Assembly (NCBI RefSeq): GCF_016902415.1
Contig: NZ_JACJLV010000017.1
Span: 1-48,792, forward strand
Origin: Mordavella massiliensis
Lineage (GTDB): Bacteria; Bacillota; Clostridia; Lachnospirales; Lachnospiraceae
DNA length: 48,792 nucleotides
Reading direction: 5' to 3'
The notes under the pieces are model-generated. The model did no database searches, was not told the origin of the DNA, and worked only from the letters and a program-made list of their open reading frames with translations. The position numbers and the translations under genes are program-made. Positions 43,143-48,792 of this stretch are shown here, piece by piece (the stretch's first letter is position 1; each line of letters begins with the position of its first letter).

Positions 43143-44390
43143 ATGAAAAGAAATGTTATCGTAGGACAGTCCGGAGGCCCGACTGCCGCTATTAACTCAA
43201 GCCTTGCAGGTGTATACCGTACAGCCAAGGACCGTGGAGCAAGCAAGGTATACGGCATGCTTCACGGCATTCAGGGACTTCTGGAGGAAAAATATATTGA
43301 CCTTGCAGATCACATCAAGACAGAACTGGATGCAGAACTCTTAAAGAGAACACCGGCTGCGTTCCTTGGATCCTGCCGTTATAAACTGCCGGAGATCCAT
43401 GAGAACCGGGAAGTGTATGAGAAGATCTTTGAGATCCTGGATAAGCTGGATATCGAGGCATTTATTTACATCGGCGGAAATGATTCCATGGATACGATCA
43501 AAAAATTATCCGATTATGCGATCATTACCGGACATCCTACCAGATTTATCGGATGCCCCAAGACGATCGACAATGACCTGGCTCTGACAGACCATACACC
43601 GGGTTACGGAAGCGCGGCAAAATATATCGGAACCTCTATGAAAGAGATCATCCGCGACGGATTCTGTCTGGAATATGAGAAAGGTATCGTGACTATCGTA
43701 GAGATCATGGGAAGAAACGCAGGATGGCTGACCGGAGCTTCCGCACTTGCAAGAGGCGAGGACTGCGAAGGACCGGATCTGATCTACCTGCCGGAGATCC
43801 CGTTTGACATTCATGAATTCAGCAACAGAGTGAAGAAGCTGATCGAAGAAAAGCCGTCCATCGTGATCGCAGTATCCGAGGGAATCCGCACACCGGACGG
43901 AACCTATGTATGTGAGCTGGGCAACAGCATTGACTTTGTAGATGCTTTCGGCCACAAACAGCTGTCCGGAACCGCATCCTATCTGGCAAGCTTTATCGCC
44001 GGAGAGCATGGATGCAAGACCCGCGCCATTGAGCTGAGCACCCTGCAGCGTTCCGCTTCACACACAGCTTCCCGTGTAGATATCCTGGAAGCATATCAGG
44101 TAGGCGGCGCGGCAGTAAAAGCGGCTGACGAGGGAGATTCCGGCAAGATGGTAGTTCTTCAGAGACTGTCTGATGATCCGTATCAGTGCGGAACAGAAGT
44201 GAAGGATGTACATAAGATCGCCAATGACGAGAAACTGGTTCCAAGAGAATGGGTGAACGCAGACGGCACTTATGTAACCAATGAGTTTATTTCCTATGTA
44301 CGTCCGCTGATCCAGGGAGACGTGTCTCCGGTTATGGTAGACGGTATCCCGAGACATCTGTACGCACCGAAGGAATTAAGCCACAGATAA
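43143..44390 (+). CDS. pfp: Pyrophosphate-dependent 6-phosphofructokinase
   Basis: 415 residues. Phosphofructokinase fold with VGQSGGPTAAINSSLAG, IGGNDSMDTIKKL (GGNDS as in PPi enzymes rather than GGDGS) and GCPKTIDNDL (PKTIDND, Lys typical of PPi use), then EIMGRNAGWL. Reversible phosphorylation of fructose 6-phosphate with PPi. ATG 43143 follows GGAAGGGAAAG; the upstream gap holds a TTGTGG/CCACAA dyad (43067-43072, 43082-43087) near TATACT, perhaps an operator. Terminator at 44408. Confidence 0.94.
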   Translation: MKRNVIVGQSGGPTAAINSSLAGVYRTAKDRGASKVYGMLHGIQGLLEEKYIDLADHIKTELDAELLKRTPAAFLGSCRYKLPEIHENREVYEKIFEILDKLDIEAFIYIGGNDSMDTIKKLSDYAIITGHPTRFIGCPKTIDNDLALTDHTPGYGSAAKYIGTSMKEIIRDGFCLEYEKGIVTIVEIMGRNAGWLTGASALARGEDCEGPDLIYLPEIPFDIHEFSNRVKKLIEEKPSIVIAVSEGIRTPDGTYVCELGNSIDFVDAFGHKQLSGTASYLASFIAGEHGCKTRAIELSTLQRSASHTASRVDILEAYQVGGAAVKAADEGDSGKMVVLQRLSDDPYQCGTEVKDVHKIANDEKLVPREWVNADGTYVTNEFISYVRPLIQGDVSPVMVDGIPRHLYAPKELSHR

Positions 44391-44407
44391 GAACAGACGT
44401 CCTTTTT

Positions 44408-44446
44408 CAGGCGGCAGAAAAAAGTTCTGCCGCCTGTTATTTTTTA
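44408..44446 (+). terminator. Terminator of pfp
   Basis: Perfect 12-bp stem (44408-44419 with 44425-44436), 5-nt loop, then TTATTTTTT. Confidence 0.92.
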
Positions 44447-44600
44447 CTTGTTTTTTTCAGCGGAATCCAGTAATATAGAAATTACTCTAAATGCATTTCC
44501 AGAGTTCTTAATTAAGATTCAAAAGACAAAATCTTTCATCAATTCAATTAGTTCCAATTATTTAACCAATGGAAAACAATTTAAAAACGAGGTGATGTAA

Positions 44601-46190
44601 GTGGCAGTCAAAGAAGGCTATGACGTACTGCGTCTCATTGAACACGGGCAGGTCTGCTATATCAGTTCTGAGTATGTTGCCGGAAAGCCGCTGGCCGTAT
44701 GGCTGAAATACCATCCCCGCCTGCCAAAAGAGCAGCTGATTGGCTGGATCCTGTGTATGGCGCGGCAGCTGGAGATGCTGCACAAGTGTAAAAATCATCC
44801 CTGCTGCCGGTATGTCAATCCCTACAGTATGATCATTTCTGAGGAAGGCGGATTGTATCTGGCGGATATGCAGGCAGGCTCCAACGAAGACCTGCTAAGG
44901 CTGATGCGCAGAAAAAGTATCCGGGAGCATTTTCTCCCGCCGGAAGAGCCTTACTACCGCAAGGCTTCTGTAGCGCTGGACGCTTACGGACTTGGACGGA
45001 CGATCCAGTATCTTCTTGCGATGTCGGAACCGGACCCGCCTCTGGGGAGAAGGGAAACGGCAAAGCTTCAAAAATTAATCTCCCGCTGTCTGAAACTCTC
45101 ATCAGGCAAACCCATTCAATCCATTTCAGAAATTCGAAAATATATCCCGGTTTATCAGGAAACGCAGAAGCGTGCCATTCAAAAGGGGCGTAAAATCCTT
45201 GTGGCTGCAGCACTTCTTACGGCTCTTGGCGCGCTGGGAAGATGGGGAATATCCGGAATCCGGGACGGGGACGCCAGGGCTCTTGCGGCAGGAGAGGAGG
45301 TGGGAGAAGGATCTGGAGAAAATGTAAATGAAGCAGAAACTTCCGGAGAAATAAAAGCAGACGGAGACAAAGAGAAGGACCGGAAGGAAACGGAAAAAGA
45401 GAGGATCCGTCTTGCGCTGGCGTATTTTCTGGAGATCGGTGATTATCAGAAGGTACAGGAAACCCTGGAACCAGTCCTTCAAACAAGCCGGACGGCAGAA
45501 GAGTTATCTGCGGTGGCAGAAGCTTTCCTTTCACCGGACACTTTTGCGGAGGAAGAGACAGAGACAACACAAAAGGATACGGAAACCTCCTGGGAAGCGT
45601 GGAAGCATCATCTGGAACAGCTGGAAGAGCTGGCATCGGAAGGCGGCTGGAACGAGGAAGAAGAGGTGGCGTTTTGGAGATGCCTGATCCGGGGATACCA
45701 GCTGTCTGACGAAGATGAAGCGGCAAAAGAAGTGATCCGGCTGGGCGAATCCTGTCTGGAACAGGATGTTCTTGAGGAAGCCGCAGAGCAGGAGGTCCGG
45801 GCAGATATGGCAGGCGCCTATGAACGGACAGGCGAAGAAGAGACGGCGGCCGAATGGTATGCCCGGCTTTTGGAGCAGGCAGAGGAAAAAGAGGAGAGAA
45901 AAGAATACTTCACGAAAGCGGCGGCCCTGTATGAGCAGTGTGGCAGAACGGATCTGGCGCTGGAACTCTGCGCCCAGGGGATCAAAGAATTTCCGCAGGA
46001 ACGCGCCCTTCAGATTCAGCACATCCGCCTGCTCTGCCAGGATCCTTCTGTGGACCGGGGGATCTGCGCACAGACCATTCGAGAATATCTGAGCCGCGAC
46101 AACACGCTGGCGGACAGCGAAGAGTTTCAGAAACTACAGAAAGAATACGGGATCAAAGTGGAAGGAGAAGAGGTATGGGTCGGAGAATGA
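44601..46190 (+). CDS. Kinase-like C-lobe, membrane helix and helical-repeat protein
   Basis: 529 residues, GTG start after GAGGTGAT. Residues ~15-185 resemble a protein-kinase C-lobe (YVAGKPLAVWL, then MLHKCKNHPCCRYVNP, IISEEGGLYLADMQA). The N-lobe with its ATP loop and Lys is absent, HRD is replaced by CCRYVNP and DFG by ADM, so it cannot be an active kinase. One membrane helix lies at ~198-216, then a charged linker, then TPR-like helices (AEWYARLLEQAEEK, AALYEQCGRTDLALELC) to the end. The layout recalls EssB/YukC pseudokinases, but no type VII genes are nearby. It overlaps the next gene by 16 bases. Confidence 0.7.
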   Translation: MAVKEGYDVLRLIEHGQVCYISSEYVAGKPLAVWLKYHPRLPKEQLIGWILCMARQLEMLHKCKNHPCCRYVNPYSMIISEEGGLYLADMQAGSNEDLLRLMRRKSIREHFLPPEEPYYRKASVALDAYGLGRTIQYLLAMSEPDPPLGRRETAKLQKLISRCLKLSSGKPIQSISEIRKYIPVYQETQKRAIQKGRKILVAAALLTALGALGRWGISGIRDGDARALAAGEEVGEGSGENVNEAETSGEIKADGDKEKDRKETEKERIRLALAYFLEIGDYQKVQETLEPVLQTSRTAEELSAVAEAFLSPDTFAEEETETTQKDTETSWEAWKHHLEQLEELASEGGWNEEEEVAFWRCLIRGYQLSDEDEAAKEVIRLGESCLEQDVLEEAAEQEVRADMAGAYERTGEEETAAEWYARLLEQAEEKEERKEYFTKAAALYEQCGRTDLALELCAQGIKEFPQERALQIQHIRLLCQDPSVDRGICAQTIREYLSRDNTLADSEEFQKLQKEYGIKVEGEEVWVGE

Positions 46191-47998
46191 AGAGCATTGT
46201 GGCTTTACTGATGGTGCTGGCGCTGCTGTACTGGCAGCAGGACGAGCTGGGCTATGAGATCAGTTACGCGGCGGAAGAAGAGACGGAAGAAAAACCGGAA
46301 GAGAAACCATCCCCCTCAGAGGGAGAAGAGACCGGAGAGGAAGAACCGGAAGGAGAGAAGCCGGGAGATTCGCAGGAAGAACCAGAGGAAAAACCAGAAG
46401 AAAAACCACAGATTCGGAAATATGAGATCGTGATCCCTGAGGCGGATGGACAGAACGGATATTATATCTCCTGTCCTGTCATCAAGATCCGCCATGTCAG
46501 TGAAGCCGGAAAAACACTGTGCCGGCTGACGGATCATACAGGACGGATCTTCGAGCAGACACTGGAGCATACCGGCGACATGGCAGAGTTTGGGAAGGAG
46601 CATTTCAGCGAAGGGGAAAACAGGCTGGAAGTGTGGATGACGGACGAAGACGGAAAGGAGCTGGAAGAATTCCGCTTCCAGAAGACGTTTCAGATCGATA
46701 GAAAAGCGCCGGTTATCAGCATGCAGGCGCCTCAGGGATTTGATCACTGGTACGCAGGAGAAGTTTCTCTTTTGGTAAAGGCGGCGGACGGGGCAGCAGG
46801 AAGCCGGGTGGCAGGGATCCGGTGCAGCTCCAACGGGCAGGTTCTGGGGCAGACCGGTGAGGCGGAAGCGACGTTTACCGTACCTTTCTTTTCGCAGAAC
46901 GGTCAGCCGGTGCGTGTGGAAGTGCGGGCAGTGGATCATGCGGGAAATGTGGCCTGGCAGGAGTGTGAGCTTCTGATCGACGGAGAAGCGCCGGAAGCAA
47001 TGATCGAGGGAGTCCACGACTATATGATCACCAGTCAGCCGGTAACAATCCGCTGCGTGGCACGGGATGAGAATATACTTGCGAAGACTGTGGCAAAGGC
47101 AGAACAGGAAAGCCCGGACGGGGCGCTTACAAGCCGGGAGATTACCGGGTGGACACAGACAGAAGCCGGAACGGCGGCAGAAATCCTTCTGGAAACGGAC
47201 GGAAGTTACCAGATCTCTATGGAAGCGGAAGACCAGGCAGGGCATAAATCTTCGGCTTCCAGGAAACTGACAGTTGACCGGCATAATCCGGTAATCCGGC
47301 ATGTGGATGAACTGGACGGAACGTATCAGAAGAGTTTTTGCCTGGAACACAGCGGCAGTGATCTGATCTGGGACTTCACTACATTTACCTATTCGGTCAC
47401 GCTGGACGGGAAACTCTATCCTTCCGGTGAGACGGTGGACCGGGAAGGCGTGCATGTTCTGGAGGTAAAGGCTGTAGATTCAGCGGGGAATACGGGCACG
47501 GCAAGGGCACAATTTGTCATAGACCATACCGCGCCGGTGGTAGTGTTCCAGGATGTGGAGGAAGGCGAAAGCTATGAGGAGAAAAAGAGTTTTCAGGTCA
47601 CGCTGGAAAATCAGGCGGATGAGATCCAGGAGATCCGGATCAACGGGATCCGTCAGAAAACCAGCCCTTCCGGCAAGATCTACCGGTACACTGTGGAAGA
47701 AGAAAAGGCTTATGAAATATCTGTAAAAGCTGTTGACAGGGCGGGAAACCAGACAGTGCAAAGACTGACCTTTGAGGTTGTGCCCAAAATGACACTGGCG
47801 GAAAAGATTTTGGAACCGGTGAAGAAAACGCTGGGAATGGAAGAGACCAGGGCCAAAGAAAAGGACGAAGATCTGCAGGAAGATCCGGGAAGAGAAAAGA
47901 CAGGGGAATGGCAACTGGTGCTTGGATCCTGCGCAGGACTTGCGGCCATCGGAGGAGCAGGATGGATCGTCCGGAAGAAGAAAAAACTGAAAGCATAA
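46175..47998 (+). CDS. Exported surface protein with Ig-like repeats
   Basis: 607 residues. Signal peptide (MKSIVALLMVLALLYW), a Glu/Pro/Lys-rich stalk (~30-80), then four or five ~90-residue Ig-like repeats, each closing with a phrase such as QIDRKAPVI, LIDGEAPEA, TVDRHNPVI or VIDHTAPVV and containing AVDxAGN. A C-terminal membrane helix (VLGSCAGLAAIGGAGWIV) and KKKK tail follow. There is no LPXTG. An extracellular elongated adhesin- or scaffold-like protein, co-translated with the kinase-like membrane protein (16-nt overlap), so the two likely form one envelope complex. Confidence 0.8.
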   Translation: MGRRMKSIVALLMVLALLYWQQDELGYEISYAAEEETEEKPEEKPSPSEGEETGEEEPEGEKPGDSQEEPEEKPEEKPQIRKYEIVIPEADGQNGYYISCPVIKIRHVSEAGKTLCRLTDHTGRIFEQTLEHTGDMAEFGKEHFSEGENRLEVWMTDEDGKELEEFRFQKTFQIDRKAPVISMQAPQGFDHWYAGEVSLLVKAADGAAGSRVAGIRCSSNGQVLGQTGEAEATFTVPFFSQNGQPVRVEVRAVDHAGNVAWQECELLIDGEAPEAMIEGVHDYMITSQPVTIRCVARDENILAKTVAKAEQESPDGALTSREITGWTQTEAGTAAEILLETDGSYQISMEAEDQAGHKSSASRKLTVDRHNPVIRHVDELDGTYQKSFCLEHSGSDLIWDFTTFTYSVTLDGKLYPSGETVDREGVHVLEVKAVDSAGNTGTARAQFVIDHTAPVVVFQDVEEGESYEEKKSFQVTLENQADEIQEIRINGIRQKTSPSGKIYRYTVEEEKAYEISVKAVDRAGNQTVQRLTFEVVPKMTLAEKILEPVKKTLGMEETRAKEKDEDLQEDPGREKTGEWQLVLGSCAGLAAIGGAGWIVRKKKKLKA

Positions 47999-48103
47999 GA
48001 AAAGCCCCTGGCTGTATGATGTAAGAAGAATTATATGGAGATTATACAGGAATTGAAGTATAATAAAGAAAGCATCAGACATCAGCAGCGGGGGTGATCT
48101 TAA

Positions 48104-48593
48104 ATGGGTAAATATATGAAGAGAAATGTATACGACCAGATGCTCCGATGGAAACAGCGTCCGGAGCACACTACGCTGGAAGTGTCAGGGGCCCGGCAGA
48201 CAGGGAAAACATACATTGTAAACAAGTTTGCGGATGAACAATATATTGTCATTATAGATGAAATCCAGGAGTCTGCGGCGATTTATAACCGGATACGGGA
48301 ATTTACCCGCCGGCTGAAAAGTGATTTTATTATTACAGGAAGTTACCTGGGGCTGACCAGTTATTTCCTGACGCATATTGGATGCCCGGAAAGCGCGGTA
48401 TCAGGAATCGTAAATGAGAATTTTGTGTTTCTGGATCTGAAACAGCGGATCATACCGCCTGCCGGTATTGCGTTGGAGACGCCAGCGTTTGCAACAATGG
48501 GCAATTGTTTATGCCAAAGGAAATACCCATGGCGGGGTAAAGGATCAGGTGTTTACCATTCCAGTTTATGGAATCGGGAAGTTTGAATTCTAG
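48104..48593 (+). pseudogene. DUF4143-type ATPase, broken by deletions and a frameshift
   Basis: The start is normal: MKRNVYDQMLRWKQRPE, Walker A GARQTGKTY. It jumps from KFADEQY straight to IVIIDEIQES (Walker B), losing ~50 residues. It then reads FIITGSYLGL, and after a second deletion the C-terminal part (FLTHIGCPESAVSGIVNENF, ALETPAF). A frameshift near 48500 leads to VYAKGNTHGGVKDQVFTIPV and a stop at 48591. A further coding-like frame without a start runs 48586-48705 (GVVKGMVKDLKTKYNKEK). The intact family has about 430 residues. Confidence 0.8.
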
Positions 48594-48756
48594 AGCGGCG
48601 GGAAGTGGTGTAGTAAAAGGGATGGTAAAAGACCTGAAAACAAAGTATAATAAGGAAAAATGTGGCGATATAGTGATTGTAAAGAAGGTGACAAACTATA
48701 AATAGTCAAGAGGTTTATAGATTTTTTCTCTGTAAAAAAAGGGTAACTTTAATAGA

Positions 48757-48784
48757 CCATCTGAATACATCGTATTTCAGATGG
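48757..48784. repeat. 12-bp hairpin at the window's right edge
   Basis: CCATCTGAATAC and GTATTTCAGATGG pair with one bulge. It may be a terminator, leader or element end belonging to the next, unseen gene. Confidence 0.5.
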
Positions 48785-48792
48785 AACAAAGT

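Noticed and set aside
44601-46190. Calling the kinase-like protein EssB/YukC of a type VII secretion system
   Set aside because: No EssC ATPase, WXG100 or other ess genes are present within the window; only the general architecture is similar.
46316-47455. 379-codon minus-strand frame opposite the Ig-repeat gene
   Set aside because: Shadow; the + strand has signal peptide, repeats and anchor.

Overview
The window looks like a chromosomal piece of a spore-former-related gut Clostridium of the family Lachnospiraceae (Bacillota). This is inferred from gene content and style: a DUF5721 protein, a YitT/DUF2179 transporter, a TnpV remnant, a Tn1549-like integrase remnant, CIRCE elements, AGGAGG-type ribosome binding sites and TTGACA/TATAAT promoters. 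The genus cannot be fixed from sequence reading alone. Most genes are on the + strand and have moderate G+C. The stretch from about 32 to 39 kb is visibly more A+T-rich and is full of broken genes.

Layout. (1) 0-3.2 kb: 3' part of a large FtsX-type permease with a long extracytoplasmic coiled coil. (2) 3.2-5.5 kb: htpG under a perfect CIRCE operator. (3) 5.6-5.83 kb: a regular 52-nt-pitch array of degenerate dyads between two converging genes. (4) 6.4-14.6 kb: a long, tightly packed + strand unit. It carries an SGNH/DUF4358/MBOAT/DHHW surface-acylation cassette followed by rluF, ligA and a divergent clpX, with overlapping genes. (5) 14.6-18.3 kb: S8 protease behind a terminator-like hairpin, a small coiled-coil protein, lspA, a convergent 2-hydroxyacid dehydrogenase and tRNA-Gly. 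(6) 18.4-27 kb: C39-like peptidase, GNAT, a dying RelBE module, clpB with a degraded CIRCE, Y-family polymerase, YitT, and a Lon-like AAA+ protein without protease domain. (7) 27.3-32.1 kb: DUF1294, PepX, a NifX/His-Cys/FKBP fusion, XRE regulator, DIP1984-family protein and a tRNA-like structured RNA. (8) 32.7-39 kb: HxlR/flavin reductase pair, then an accessory graveyard. It holds an AAA ATPase with a truncated partner, TnpV, XRE/deformylase/kinase cargo, a truncated ICE regulator, a hairpin-rich ICE intergenic segment and an integrase tail. (9) 39-48.8 kb: LMW-PTP, zinc-ribbon DUF4234, AraC-glpK-mini DUF1667, PPi-PFK, a pseudokinase-TM-helical-repeat/Ig-repeat surface pair, and a broken DUF4143-type ATPase.

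How the genes work together. htpG and clpB appear to share HrcA/CIRCE heat-shock control. The 6.5-10.4 kb genes look like a cell-surface O-acylation machine co-transcribed with housekeeping RNA/DNA-processing genes. The glpK cluster handles glycerol under a linked AraC regulator and is followed by a glycolytic PPi-dependent enzyme.

The most unusual items are the 52-nt dyad array (5600-5834), the tRNA-like RNA with a non-standard acceptor stem beside the DIP1984 gene (about 32015-32100), and two genes whose start regions are covered by terminator-like hairpins. All functional calls rest on motif recognition by eye; no database search was run.
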